A program made the translations under genes and the position numbers. 64,000 bases of DNA from Lewinellaceae bacterium. GTDB lineage: Bacteria > Bacteroidota > Bacteroidia > Chitinophagales > Saprospiraceae. The notes beneath the pieces were generated by a model that worked only from the letters and a program-made list of their open reading frames with translations, made no database searches and had not been told where the DNA came from. Positions 16,115 through 25,699 of the stretch are shown here, one piece after another. Within the stretch, counting starts at the first letter, position 1. Each line of letters starts with the position of its first letter. The DNA is taken from NCBI GenBank assembly GCA_020636315.1, contig JACJYA010000005.1, positions 248,001 through 312,000 of the forward strand, given 5' to 3'.

Positions 16115-18926
16115 AGCTGCCGAGTTTAATGTTATAGGTCACCGAAAATATAGGGTTGGCGAAAATGGAAACTTTGTACCCCTGTATCCTGCCGCTGTTG
16201 GTCGTTTTGAAATAGACGTTATAGGCGTTGTGCCTGCCCGTGAGGTTGTAAATAGAAAACACCCAGTTGCCGTGCAGTAGTTTTCTGGCTTTCAGGTTGC
16301 CTTCCACCTTTACCGAGAGGTCGGCCCTGAAATAATCGGGAATGCGGTATTCATTCCGGGCGGTGAAGTTGATCAGGGGGATGCCATTCTGGTAATACAA
16401 TGTGGTGGGGTAAGTGATCGGCCGGCCCGTAGAATAAACGACATTGGCCGAAAGGCTGAACCGGCGAATGAATTTATAATTGGCCACCAGGTTGAAGAAA
16501 TGGGGCTTCTCGTGATTGGCCGGATAGGGGTTGCCAAAGTTGATCCGTTCCTCTTCGAGAGCACCGTTAACCTGCACTGTCGCCCGGGAGTAGGTATAAT
16601 TGACCCAGCCATTCAGGCGGCCTTCCGGCTTTTTGAGCATAAATTCCAATCCGTAAGTAGTGAGTTTCCCTTGCAGGACATCCCATTCCGGCACCTCGTT
16701 AGCCAGCAGGCTGGCCCCATCTTTGTATTCTACCAGGTTGTTCACTTTTTTGAAATAGGACTCTACGGAAAACTCCAGTTTCCTTTGCGCCAGGAAGGTA
16801 TAAACCCCCAGTGAAACCTGGTCTCCCAGCATGGGCTTGATGTGGGAATCCGTCAGTTTCCACTTGTCGGTAGGGGCAAGGGCGATGGTATTGGAAAGCA
16901 GAAAAATGTACTGGTGAAGGCGGTTGTAAGACGCTTTCAGGGACCAGTCCGGAGAAAAAGAGTATTTGGCTCCGAGGCGGAAGTCCGGCGCGCTGTAGGT
17001 GGCGATGCGCTTATTGGGGCCGAACTCCAGTGTGTCCAGGACGGAATCTTCCTCTTTGGGAGCATCCGAAGGGTAAGAGAATACCGACTGCGGCCCCAGG
17101 TAGGTGTACCAGTTGTAGCGCAGGCCCCAGTCCAGGGTGATCCGGCTGGAGGCCTTCCATTCGTCCCCTAAGTAAACCCCTGCTTCTACTGCTCTTTCCC
17201 TGCCCAGGTCCCTGGGCTGAACGAGGCTGCCCTCTACGGCCGGCAGGAAAGAACCCTGGTCGATGCGGTACAGTATGGCATTGGTCCCGAAGCTGAACTG
17301 GTGGCTGCCGTCTTCGGAGCGAAGGGTGAAATCCAGCCTGGCCTCGGCATGTTCGAGCTGATTGGCCTGGCGGTAGGCATCGACAAGCACTTCCCGGTTA
17401 TCCACCTCCAGCCCGTACCGGCTGTAGGCCAGGGAGGCGTTGAGGCTGTTGCGGTCATTAAAAAAGTGGTTCCAGTCCATGGAAGTGCCGATATTTTCCA
17501 TATTGAAACGGGTGGTCCCGGCGAAATTAATATCATCGAGGCTGTAGTACCCAAAGGCATTGAACCGGTCTTTGTCATTCAGGGTGAAAGAGGCCTTGGC
17601 CATCGCGTCGCCGAAGTAGATCCGGCTGTTGTTAAAATCCGGGTTTTTGATGAGGCCTAACAACCAGTTGGAATAGGTAGAACGGAGGCCTGCCATAAAG
17701 CTGCTTTTATCTTTTTTCAGAGGCCCTTCCAGCATAACCCGGCCGGTGATCGGGCTTATCCCTCCGCTTGCTTTGAATTGTTTCTTATCTCCTTCTTTTG
17801 CCGAAATATCGAAGATGGAGGCCAGCCTCCCGCCGAATTTAGCCGGAATATTGCCCTTGGAAAGAGAGAAATCACTGATCGCCTCGGAATTGAAAGCGGA
17901 GAAGAACCCGAACAGGTGCGCGGTATTGTAAACCGGAACATGGTCTATGTAAAAGAGGTTTTGGTCGGCGGGGCTGCCCCGAACATTGAAACCGGCGGCT
18001 CCTTCGCCCACGCTTTGAATGCCCGGCAGGAGGTTGGCCACCTTCAGGATATCCCTTTCCCCAAGAACGAGGGGGATCTCCTTGATGCTTTTGGCCGTCA
18101 GCCGTTCGAACCCCATTTTGGTGCTTTGCACCCGGTTGAACTGTTCGGAGGTGACCAATACGCCTTCCAGCAGGATGCTTTTGGATTCCAGGTAGAAATC
18201 CTGGCTGCCGCTGGAGAGGAGTTCTACGTTTACCTCTTTCTCTTCGTGGTTGAGGTCTCTGAGGCGGAGCTTGTAGGCGCCTTTATCGAGCCTCAACCGG
18301 TAGGATCCGTCTGTCTCGGCAGCAACGCCTGTGCTGAGTTCTTCCACCCAAATTGTGGCGCCGGGGATGGGTTCCTTGGTTTCCTGGTCAAAAACGTATC
18401 CATTTAGCGCAACCGTTCTTTCGTTCAGCCCCTTTTTTTTCGTGCCGATGATCAGCATTCTTGCCCTCACTTCACTGGCCGTTTCCAGATAATTGGAGGC
18501 GCTTTCCTCTTCTTCCGGTTTGGTTTTCTTTGGTTGTCCTTCTTCCTTAATCTGCGGATAAATGGTATGGGGTAAGGTGGTAACGATGGGGTTTCCCTTT
18601 GACAGAAAAACCCGGCCCTTTTCATCTATAGTGACGAAAACCTGCCGATCCTTAAGGTTCTCCCTGAGGTATTGCGCCAGGGGAATTCCGGGGGTAACTG
18701 GGCCGAGCCTGACATCGGAGAGGCTGTCGGGGAGGTAAAAGAACTGAAGGCCGAAACGTTGCTCCGCTTTTTCTATGAAAGCGGGCCAGCTGAGCTCGTT
18801 AAATGAAGCGTCCAGAACGGGCCCGTTGTCCTGGCTGAAAAGAGGAGCCAGCCCCCCTACCATCAGGCACAGGAACAGAGCTGCCGTTTTTGTTTTTAAC
18901 GCCGATTTATTCAGATTGCGATCCAT
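16104..18926 (-). CDS. TonB-dependent receptor with N-terminal STN domain
   Basis: A 940-residue outer-membrane receptor. Order: signal peptide (to LFSQ), an STN/secretin-like domain (about 35-110, ending GRVFLSKG), a charged linker with KKTKPEEEE, a carboxypeptidase-regulatory-like domain (VALNGYVFDQETKEPIPGA), a plug (LPGIQSVGEGAAGFNVRG, DQNLFYIDHVPVY), and a long beta-barrel ending in GRIQGYKVSIFANPIFSVTYNIKLG. The STN domain often signals to an anti-sigma factor, but none is encoded nearby. The ligand is unknown. It follows the 241-residue periplasmic gene by 10 nt and overlaps the DUF4249 gene. Confidence 0.92.
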   Translation of the reverse strand: MDRNLNKSALKTKTAALFLCLMVGGLAPLFSQDNGPVLDASFNELSWPAFIEKAEQRFGLQFFYLPDSLSDVRLGPVTPGIPLAQYLRENLKDRQVFVTIDEKGRVFLSKGNPIVTTLPHTIYPQIKEEGQPKKTKPEEEESASNYLETASEVRARMLIIGTKKKGLNERTVALNGYVFDQETKEPIPGATIWVEELSTGVAAETDGSYRLRLDKGAYKLRLRDLNHEEKEVNVELLSSGSQDFYLESKSILLEGVLVTSEQFNRVQSTKMGFERLTAKSIKEIPLVLGERDILKVANLLPGIQSVGEGAAGFNVRGSPADQNLFYIDHVPVYNTAHLFGFFSAFNSEAISDFSLSKGNIPAKFGGRLASIFDISAKEGDKKQFKASGGISPITGRVMLEGPLKKDKSSFMAGLRSTYSNWLLGLIKNPDFNNSRIYFGDAMAKASFTLNDKDRFNAFGYYSLDDINFAGTTRFNMENIGTSMDWNHFFNDRNSLNASLAYSRYGLEVDNREVLVDAYRQANQLEHAEARLDFTLRSEDGSHQFSFGTNAILYRIDQGSFLPAVEGSLVQPRDLGRERAVEAGVYLGDEWKASSRITLDWGLRYNWYTYLGPQSVFSYPSDAPKEEDSVLDTLEFGPNKRIATYSAPDFRLGAKYSFSPDWSLKASYNRLHQYIFLLSNTIALAPTDKWKLTDSHIKPMLGDQVSLGVYTFLAQRKLEFSVESYFKKVNNLVEYKDGASLLANEVPEWDVLQGKLTTYGLEFMLKKPEGRLNGWVNYTYSRATVQVNGALEEERINFGNPYPANHEKPHFFNLVANYKFIRRFSLSANVVYSTGRPITYPTTLYYQNGIPLINFTARNEYRIPDYFRADLSVKVEGNLKARKLLHGNWVFSIYNLTGRHNAYNVYFKTTNSGRIQGYKVSIFANPIFSVTYNIKLGSYED

Positions 18927-18936
18927 AAACGCATTT

Positions 18937-19662
18937 TCATTCCAGTTTGTCGCAGTATTCCATCAACCGGGCCAGTTCGGAGGCAGTAGCCTTCTTCAGT
19001 CGAATGCCCTGCTGTTTCATTTGTCTTTTTACGGATTTCTGATGAGGGCTGAAAAAATCCAGGAATGCCTGCCTGTTAGGGGCTTCCCTGAACTCGCCGC
19101 CGCCCTCCAGAAAAAAAGTAGTTTCGGGATCAGAGAATTTGCCGTATGGCGTACGGCTGGAATAGGTGTTGATGAATGTCTTTTTTTGCACCCTGTACAG
19201 GGAAGCCTCTCCTGAATATATCCTTTCAATAAAGGGAGGCCTCTCTACAGGCGCTGCCAACAGGGATTGATTGACAAAGAAGTGTGTGCCGATGCGAAAG
19301 GAATCGACGAGTACTTTCGTCAGGGCGACATTGGCCGAGGCTCCGTTCTGCAATTCCTGCTTCAGGATGAGCTGTCCGGTTTCCAGGTTGTATTTCAGGT
19401 TGAGGGAGCTGAAGCACTTCCCTTTTACATAAACGGCGCCTTCCGCCCATTCATCCGCCAGAAAGTAGGGGTGCCGGGCTGCCCGGGTGTTGGCGGGGTC
19501 ATAAAGGCGGCCGTTTGCCAGCAGGCCGTCGGTTCCGTAATAATGCTCTAAACACGACAACAGCGGAACCAGAGAATCCGACGGCTGCTCCTGAGGCAAG
19601 GCCGGCTGATACGCCAAAATACCGGGTAGGAAAAAGAGATAGTACAGTTTCTTTAAGCGCAT
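18937..19662 (-). CDS. Hypothetical periplasmic protein, first gene of the TonB/DUF4249 operon
   Basis: A 241-residue protein with a signal peptide (KKLYYLFFLPGILAYQPALP). I recognise no domain. It begins after the signal with DSLVPLLSCLEHYYGTDGLLANGRLY, contains mixed beta-type sequence, and ends with a lysine-rich helical stretch (SVKRQMKQQGIRLKKATASELARLMEY). It sits 10 nt upstream of the receptor gene, so it is probably co-expressed and acts in the periplasm or at the envelope. The promoter is not clear: TTTG and a degenerate TACCTTGA lie about 50 nt upstream. Confidence 0.75.
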   Translation of the reverse strand: MRLKKLYYLFFLPGILAYQPALPQEQPSDSLVPLLSCLEHYYGTDGLLANGRLYDPANTRAARHPYFLADEWAEGAVYVKGKCFSSLNLKYNLETGQLILKQELQNGASANVALTKVLVDSFRIGTHFFVNQSLLAAPVERPPFIERIYSGEASLYRVQKKTFINTYSSRTPYGKFSDPETTFFLEGGGEFREAPNRQAFLDFFSPHQKSVKRQMKQQGIRLKKATASELARLMEYCDKLE

Positions 19663-20100
19663 AACGATGTATTCCGATGAGCGTTTCGGAAGGGCTCAAG
19701 GTAATAATAACATCTTACAAATTGCTGGTTTGGGTGGCAAATTTGGGATATCCTCCTCACTTGGCCAAAAGCTTCGATGGGCTTTCGCATGGCAGAAAAC
19801 GGGAGTACGCCGAGTATATCAGTGAGGTGAAACAAGCTCTAAGGCGGCCCGTTTGGAAAAGGCCATCCCCGTGATCCTGTCGGGTAGAGGGTTGAATGAT
19901 AAATATCAGGAGTAAAGATCCCAAAAATTGAAAGATAAGTACGCCTTTTTGAAAGATTTGTGCGAATCGGCCATTCCCTTAAAGAGTATCTTAGGGTTGA
20001 GAAACTATACATAAGCCCCGAAACAGCTTTCTGCTTTAGAATGCCGAAAGGTATCCCCGGAAATCGAGATTCGTGGGCGTAAACCCTAAAATCCTTAAAA
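19663..20100. other. 438-bp intergenic region
   Basis: This lies between the divergent 241-residue gene and the beta-barrel gene. No ORF with credible composition, no hairpin with a T tract and no full promoter match was found, though promoters for both flanking genes must lie here. Confidence 0.4.
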
Positions 20101-20673
20101 ATGAAAACCTTTACCATTGCCTTGCTGTGTTTCTGCCCCCTTTTTTTACTCGCTCAATACACCCAACCTACCCGCATCTTTGAGAAAGGGCAGATAGATT
20201 TACAATCTGCGGTAGGGATCTTTCCCACCTATCTGGCGGACAAACCCGAGTCTGTTCTGCCTCCTGTCCATATCGGCCTGCGGTGGATGGTGGCGGACCC
20301 CTTCAGTGTAAGTATTTTTGCCGCATATTCCACTTCCCGGAGCCGGGAAGTATTGTCTTTTGATTCCGCCAGGGGCAGATGGAAGAATCAAACCTTGTTC
20401 ATCGGGATCGAAAACGGGTTCCACTACACCAGGATCGATAACTGGGACTTCTACGGGGGATTTTCCCTTCTTTATCAGCACATTCATGTGGATACGGACA
20501 GCCCGAAGTTGAAAAGGATGATGCCGCTATATGGCATTAAGGCCCGGAGAGGGAAAATGGCCCTTACGGCCTACATCGGCAGCCGCTTTGCCCTCTCCAG
20601 CCATTACAGTGTTTTTATCGACCTTGGGTATGGGGTATCCCTGTTGAGAGTTGGAGTTGGATACCGGTTGTGA
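20101..20673 (+). CDS. Small outer-membrane beta-barrel-like protein
   Basis: A 190-residue protein with signal peptide (FTIALLCFCPLFLLAQ) followed by alternating amphipathic beta strands: VHIGLRWMVADPFSVSIFAAYSTS, LFIGIENGFHYTRIDNWDFYGGFSLLYQHI, MALTAYIGSRFALSSHYSVFIDLGYGVSLLRVGVGYRL. The strand pattern resembles an 8-strand OM barrel. No family is assigned. It is convergent with the AraC-type gene, with 17 nt between the stops. Confidence 0.7.
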   Translation: MKTFTIALLCFCPLFLLAQYTQPTRIFEKGQIDLQSAVGIFPTYLADKPESVLPPVHIGLRWMVADPFSVSIFAAYSTSRSREVLSFDSARGRWKNQTLFIGIENGFHYTRIDNWDFYGGFSLLYQHIHVDTDSPKLKRMMPLYGIKARRGKMALTAYIGSRFALSSHYSVFIDLGYGVSLLRVGVGYRL

Positions 20674-20690
20674 TTTTCGGAGATTCCGGC

Positions 20691-21206
20691 TCATTTTTGT
20701 TCTCTTTCCCTTTTGCGGTAGGTTGTTGGTGAGCAGCCCATGATTTTTCTGAACTCCCGGCTGAAGTAGGTGCCGGAAGTAAAGCCCACGTCCTGGGCAA
20801 TATTGGAAATATTGCGTTCGGGCTGTTTCTCCAGCAGCCAGGCTGCTCTGTTTATGCGGACGTAGCGGATGTACTCCTTTACGGCCATTCCGGTGGCGGC
20901 CTTCACTTTTCGCAGGCAGGTGGAGTAGCTCATATACAATTGGCGGCTCAACTCCTCTGCTGTGAAGGCAGGGTCGCTGATATTTTCCTCAACCTTGGCC
21001 AATAGTTGATGGTAGAAATCCTTTCCTTCCTGGTGGGGAGGAGATTCACCGGAAACGGAGAAAGCCTTACTGCCTTTTATGGCAACGCTGAGATGTTGCC
21101 CGTGCTTAAACTTTCTCAGCCGGCGGTACAGGATAGTAATGATCTTTTTCCACCTGTAGGCAAAAGCCTTACCCGGGCGGGGAGGTTTGGTTTCAGGGGT
21201 TTTCAT
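20691..21206 (-). CDS. AraC-family transcriptional regulator (HTH only, short N-terminus)
   Basis: A 171-residue protein. The C-terminal about 105 residues form an AraC/XylS double HTH: FTAEELSRQLYMSYSTCLRKVKAATG, then the second helix pair ISNIAQDVGFTSGTYFSREFRKIMGCSPTTYRK. The first about 65 residues are basic and lack a sensor, cupin or membrane domain, so ligand input is not evident. It may be a remnant of a longer regulator or a partner-controlled factor. It is divergent from the T9SS beta-helix gene (263 nt between starts), its most likely target. Confidence 0.88.
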   Translation of the reverse strand: MKTPETKPPRPGKAFAYRWKKIITILYRRLRKFKHGQHLSVAIKGSKAFSVSGESPPHQEGKDFYHQLLAKVEENISDPAFTAEELSRQLYMSYSTCLRKVKAATGMAVKEYIRYVRINRAAWLLEKQPERNISNIAQDVGFTSGTYFSREFRKIMGCSPTTYRKREREQK

Positions 21207-21469
21207 TTTCGGTTTATTTGCTGGTTACTCCAATTTAGCAAATTTTTTATTTTCTATTCAGGTTAATTTCAAATTTGTTGTTCAATTTTTGAAAAAAAAG
21301 CACTTTTTCTTCCTTTTAGGGTACAATGAAAAAAATGTACGATTACTTGAACAATTTGTACTATTTCCCCTTCCTCTTTTCCCTTAAATTTAAGCTTCAG
21401 ATACACACAAATTCATTTTCCCTCCCTGTCTGGGGAGGAAGCTTTTGAATAACCCCAAAACCCAAACCC

Positions 21470-23839
21470 ATGCAAATCAAACACCTATTACTCATGCTGG
21501 CCTTTGCCTGCCTTCAGGTGCTGCCTGCTCACTCCCAACGATTGTACGTTAACGGCCAGGCTGCCGGCACAGGGGAGGGCCAAAGCTGGGAGGCTGCCTT
21601 TACCTCATTGAATGATGCCCTTGCCGCTGCTCCGGAAGGGGCTGAGGTATGGGTGGCTACCGGCATTTACACCCCTTGCGGCCCGGAAGGCGGGCCTGCC
21701 TCCACCTTTCGTATAGAAAAAAACCTTAAGCTGCTCGGAGGCTTCGCCGGTTATGAAACGGAAGTGGAAGCCCGTGACCCGGAAGCAAATGCCGTCATCC
21801 TTTCCGGCGACCTGAACGGGGACGATGTATTTGGCGATTTTGCCACCAACCGCTCGGACAATGTCATGAATGTAATGACCATAGGGGCAGGTGTTACCCG
21901 AAAAACCCTTATTGAGGGATTCACCATCAAAGGGGGAAATGCCTATGGTGCAGCCTTGCCCCAGCATGGTGGTGGAATTCACTGCTCGGGGAGCCCTGTT
22001 ATCCGGGAGTGCCTTTTTGAAGACAATTATGCCCGGGAGAATGGCGGAGCCCTGTTCCTGTCGGAGGCAGGCGGTAAGGGTATTGCCCTTGAAAACTGCC
22101 ACTTTAACCACAACCGCGCAAATGACGGCGGGGCTTTGTACAGTTTATCATCCGGCATTTCAATCAGCAACTGTATGTTCACCGGCAACACCGCCGGCGC
22201 GGGGCCTCATCAGAAAAACGGAGGTGCTGTTTACCTTAAAGATTCCTATGGTGTTGTGCAGAACACCTCCTTTTCCGGAAATTCCGCTTTCGATTTTGGT
22301 GGTGCGGCCTTTATTTGCACCAATCCTTCGGCAGGAAGGGTGCTGGAGTTCCGGTCCTGTATTTTCCAAAACAATGAAGCCCTGACCGACCAGGGAGGAG
22401 GCGCCTTTCTGTACATTTCAGGGGACGCCAATGAACTCCTGTTTTCCGGGTGCAGCTTCCTGGGCAACAGGGCAGGCACCTGGGGAGGTGGGCTCAGTGG
22501 TGAAGACCGGACGGATGCCGTCAATACTGTCCTGAAACTGGAAGGGTGCCTTTTCCATCAGAACTACAATAAGATATACGGTGACGGCAGCGGCCTGTTT
22601 TTCCGGCTTGCAGGACAGGAGGTAGATTTTCAGCTCACCCAGTCCACCTTCTCCGAAAATTTCAACAATTACTATGCGACCGCCGCTATATGGGCTGCCG
22701 GCTGGAGCGGAGCTTCCGGGCAGGTGACGGCCAGCCATTGCACCTTCCGGAACAATTCAGCCAAAAATAGTGCCGGGCTGGACATGGGCAGCCCTCCGGG
22801 CGCCGGGTTCTTTCATTACCGGGTGGCCAACTGTTCTTTCTTCTACAATGAGGCAAAGAAGAGGGGAGGAGGCCTGACGGTTTACTCCGAATCGCCTGCC
22901 ACCTATGAGGTGGAGGATTGCCTTTTTGAGGGCAACTTTGCCGGCGGGCAGGGCGGGGCCCTGTGGCTAGCCATCAGCAACCCCGGCCTGGAGGCAACCA
23001 TCCGGAACTGCATTTTTAAATATAACGAGAGCCCTTTGGGAGGAGCCCTTTTGGCATACCCCCTGTTTTTTCCCGCCACCCGGGAAGCCAGCATAAGGAT
23101 TGAAAACAGCCTGTTCGTTGAAAATGTTAGCGCCAATGCCGTCATTGCCGGTAAATATTCCGGAACCATCCGGCTGGCCAATTCCACCATTGCCCAAAAC
23201 CATGCAGGCGCTGTCCTGTCCGGTGCTGCATCCAGCTTCGAGCTGCAGAATACCATCCTGTATAACCCGGAACACCCGGGGCCTGAGGCTTCTCTGGAAG
23301 ACAGTACCGCTGTCATCCGGTTTCTGGGAGGCAACCTGTCCAGAGATATCGGCATACAGGGCTTGCTAAATCCGACGGACCAGGTGGTTTCCGCGCCGTT
23401 GCCACTATTGGATAACAACTACCGGCTGGTGCCCAACAGCTCTGCCATTGACGCCGGTATGGCTTATGAAGGGATGCCCGATTATGACCTGGCAGGCAAC
23501 AACCGGCTGCAGGGCGGCTGCATCGACGCCGGCGCCTACGAAAGTCCCTACCATTCGGGAAATGGTTGCCAGGTGGCCGGCGCAACAGAAGTTTTGGCGA
23601 AAACCATTCAGATATACCCCAACCCTGCCGGTAGTTTTGTGGAGGTGCACCTTCCGCTGCCGTCTCAACGGCCCTTTGAAGTGTGGTTGTACGATAACCG
23701 GGGAAGGATGGTGCTCAGGCAAAAGCTCAAGGATGGGGAACAGCTGAATGTGGAACGGCTGCTCCCCGGATTCTACTGGGTGAAAGCGGCGGCGGAAGGA
23801 GTGGTTTTTACCGGAAAATTGATCACTGCCAAAAAGTAA
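21470..23839 (+). CDS. Parallel beta-helix surface protein with type IX secretion sorting domain
   Basis: A 789-residue secreted protein. A signal peptide (to AHSQ) precedes LYVNGQAAGTGEGQSWEAAFTSLNDAL, the start seen in polymorphic-outer-membrane-like right-handed beta-helix proteins. The middle is built of repeated turns such as ISNCMFTGNTAG, VQNTSFSGNSAFDFGGAAF and FRSCIFQNNEAL. The last about 75 residues form the T9SS type A sorting domain (TIQIYPNPAGSFVEV, then LPGFYWVKAAAEG), so it should be exported by T9SS and anchored or released at the surface. Possible roles are adhesion or polysaccharide binding or cleavage; no catalytic residues could be identified. A terminator follows. Confidence 0.92.
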   Translation: MQIKHLLLMLAFACLQVLPAHSQRLYVNGQAAGTGEGQSWEAAFTSLNDALAAAPEGAEVWVATGIYTPCGPEGGPASTFRIEKNLKLLGGFAGYETEVEARDPEANAVILSGDLNGDDVFGDFATNRSDNVMNVMTIGAGVTRKTLIEGFTIKGGNAYGAALPQHGGGIHCSGSPVIRECLFEDNYARENGGALFLSEAGGKGIALENCHFNHNRANDGGALYSLSSGISISNCMFTGNTAGAGPHQKNGGAVYLKDSYGVVQNTSFSGNSAFDFGGAAFICTNPSAGRVLEFRSCIFQNNEALTDQGGGAFLYISGDANELLFSGCSFLGNRAGTWGGGLSGEDRTDAVNTVLKLEGCLFHQNYNKIYGDGSGLFFRLAGQEVDFQLTQSTFSENFNNYYATAAIWAAGWSGASGQVTASHCTFRNNSAKNSAGLDMGSPPGAGFFHYRVANCSFFYNEAKKRGGGLTVYSESPATYEVEDCLFEGNFAGGQGGALWLAISNPGLEATIRNCIFKYNESPLGGALLAYPLFFPATREASIRIENSLFVENVSANAVIAGKYSGTIRLANSTIAQNHAGAVLSGAASSFELQNTILYNPEHPGPEASLEDSTAVIRFLGGNLSRDIGIQGLLNPTDQVVSAPLPLLDNNYRLVPNSSAIDAGMAYEGMPDYDLAGNNRLQGGCIDAGAYESPYHSGNGCQVAGATEVLAKTIQIYPNPAGSFVEVHLPLPSQRPFEVWLYDNRGRMVLRQKLKDGEQLNVERLLPGFYWVKAAAEGVVFTGKLITAKK

Positions 23840-23864
23840 TTTTTTCATACCAACGCATTTTTTC

Positions 23865-23897
23865 GCTGGCCGGGTGTAAAGCTCCGGCCAGCCTTTT
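23865..23897 (+). terminator. Rho-independent terminator after the beta-helix gene
   Basis: GCTGGCCGG (23865-23873) and CCGGCCAGC (23884-23892) form a perfect 9-bp stem with a 10-nt loop, followed by CTTTTC. Confidence 0.75.
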
Positions 23898-24112
23898 CAG
23901 AGTATGTTTGGAGGCCAATTGATCCGGCAAACCAAATGCTTAGAATCGAACATCGGGTCAGTCTTATACCTTCTATTAAAGGTTTGCTCAAAATTCCAAA
24001 GCAAGGGAATACATCGGGATGGAAGTTGGGGATATGAGCCAAGCATGCTCTAAAAGGCAACAATACCTGATCCCTCCCGGCTTACCAATTTTTCACCACA
24101 ACCAGTTCAGCC

Positions 24113-24319
24113 ATGATGTTTTTATGGGTAATCGTATTAATAATAGTAATTGCCGGAGCGTGGTCTTTTACGCGTAGGAGAAAGAACAACCCTCTTTATC
24201 CCGGCAAACAAGAGGAAACGCCTCTGGAAATCCTGAAAAACCGTTTTGCCAAAGGAGAGATAACCCGAGAGGAGTATGAAGAGCGGAAAGAGGTACTGGA
24301 GGAGAAGGAGTTTATGTGA
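24113..24319 (+). CDS. SHOCT-domain small membrane protein
   Basis: A 68-residue protein with one N-terminal membrane helix (FLWVIVLIIVIAGAWSF), a basic juxtamembrane stretch (RRRKNN) and a C-terminal SHOCT motif (LEILKNRFAKGEITREEYEERKEVLE). SHOCT domains mediate oligomerisation or contacts in many small membrane proteins; no specific role is known. Two adjacent ATGs (24113, 24116) are possible starts. Confidence 0.85.
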   Translation: MMFLWVIVLIIVIAGAWSFTRRRKNNPLYPGKQEETPLEILKNRFAKGEITREEYEERKEVLEEKEFM

Positions 24320-24333
24320 ATTCAACTTCCATC

Positions 24334-24445
24334 GTGTGTGTAACAAATTGCACAGTCAGACTCTGAAAGGCTTAGCAATCCCTTCGCTTTGCTACGGGCT
24401 TACCAATCCACGACCCAAACAAAAAGTGCAATTTGTTATACACAC
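24334..24445. repeat. 112-bp element with 20-bp inverted repeats
   Basis: The arm at 24334-24353 (GTGTGTGTAACAAATTGCAC) and the arm at 24426-24445 are reverse complements with one mismatch in 20. The 72-nt interior includes CCCTTCGCTTTGCTACGGGC. The right arm covers the last codons and the stop of the MFS gene. No target-site duplication is obvious. It may be a large bidirectional terminator or a MITE-like insertion. Confidence 0.7.
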
Positions 24446-25638
24446 CTTCCATCCATCCTTATCCAGATAATTATTGCTGAAATGATGGTCAGCCCACCGA
24501 TCATTGCTACTGCACAGGCAATACCCAGCGTATCTGCCACCACTCCTGCCAGCAGGGCGCCGATAGCGTAACCCAGGTCTCGCCAAAGGCGGAACACCCC
24601 AATGCTTTCCGCCCGCTGCTGTGGAGGCGAATAATCGGCAATGGCCGCCAGAAAGGTGGGATAAACAATAGCCGTTCCTACACCCAGGGTAGCAGAAAGG
24701 GCGGCAAACTGAGTAAAGGATAAGGCATATATCATTAAAAGCAGTGCGGCGCCCTGTAATAGCATCCCTGCGGCCAGCATCATTTTTTTGTTGAGGTGGT
24801 CGGCCAGTTTGCCTGTCAGCAGTTGGCCAAGCCCCCAGACAATAGGGTAGAGGGCTGCGATCTTGCCGATCTCTTCCAGTCCAAAGCCTTTCGCTGCCAG
24901 TAGAATGGGAAGTACGCCCCAAACCATGCCGTCGTTGAGGTTGTTGGCCACCCCCGCCTGTGTAATAGAACCCAGGTTTTTGTTCTTCCAGGTGGTTTCC
25001 CAGAACACATTTGTCAGAGGTGGAGTATCGCTGCGCGCCGTCTCTAAAGCTACGTGGTGTTCCGTATCTTTCACCAGGAACCAACTGCTGAATAGCCCAA
25101 TGAGGGCAAAGCCTATTCCAAGGTAAAAAGGATATGGCCTGGGGCCATATTCCGCGGCCATCCACCCGGTCAGGAAGGCCACGGCGCCTACCGCCAGATA
25201 GCCTGCCGATTCATTTAGGCCCATGGCCAGGCCTCGCTCTTTCTCGCCCACCAGGTCTATCTTCATGACGACCGTACTCGACCAGCACAGCCCCTGGTGT
25301 ACGCCGAGCAGGATGTTGGCGAAAATGACCCAGCTCCAGTCGGGGGCATAGATCAACAGAAGCGGGACGGGCAGAGCAATCACCCAGCCTGATGTAAGCA
25401 GGGTTTTCCGGCCTACCTTGTCAGCCAGCGCTCCCGTGTAATAGTTGGAAATGGCCTTCGCAACACCGAAAACCACAATGAAGGACAGAATGGCGGTTTT
25501 GGCGGCAATACCGAATTCAGCTCCGGCGATCTCCGGCAAAATGGTTCGCTCCAGCCCCACCATGCCACCAACAAAGGCGTTGATGGCCACCAGGAGTGTG
25601 AATTGTTTCCAATTCTGCCGAAGGCCGAGCTCTACCAT
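24436..25638 (-). CDS. Major facilitator superfamily transporter
   Basis: A 400-residue protein with about 12 hydrophobic helices. The MFS loop 2-3 signature appears as GALADKVGRKTLLTSGWV, and a related motif as GKLADHLNKKMMLAAGMLL in the second half. A central charged loop (VKDTEHHVALETARSD) divides the halves. The substrate is unknown. Its C-terminus (MDGRCV) runs into an inverted-repeat arm, so the last residues may be a late acquisition. The 78-residue gene lies 61 nt upstream on the same strand. Confidence 0.9.
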   Translation of the reverse strand: MVELGLRQNWKQFTLLVAINAFVGGMVGLERTILPEIAGAEFGIAAKTAILSFIVVFGVAKAISNYYTGALADKVGRKTLLTSGWVIALPVPLLLIYAPDWSWVIFANILLGVHQGLCWSSTVVMKIDLVGEKERGLAMGLNESAGYLAVGAVAFLTGWMAAEYGPRPYPFYLGIGFALIGLFSSWFLVKDTEHHVALETARSDTPPLTNVFWETTWKNKNLGSITQAGVANNLNDGMVWGVLPILLAAKGFGLEEIGKIAALYPIVWGLGQLLTGKLADHLNKKMMLAAGMLLQGAALLLMIYALSFTQFAALSATLGVGTAIVYPTFLAAIADYSPPQQRAESIGVFRLWRDLGYAIGALLAGVVADTLGIACAVAMIGGLTIISAIIIWIRMDGRCV

Positions 25639-25699
25639 TTACCGGAAGGCTGTCACTTGAAAATAAACAGTATGTCACCTATAAAAATAATGATTCACA

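Noticed and set aside
20691..21206. AraC gene as a frameshifted pseudogene
   Set aside because: The HTH part is intact with a proper ATG and no upstream in-frame sensor remnant was seen.
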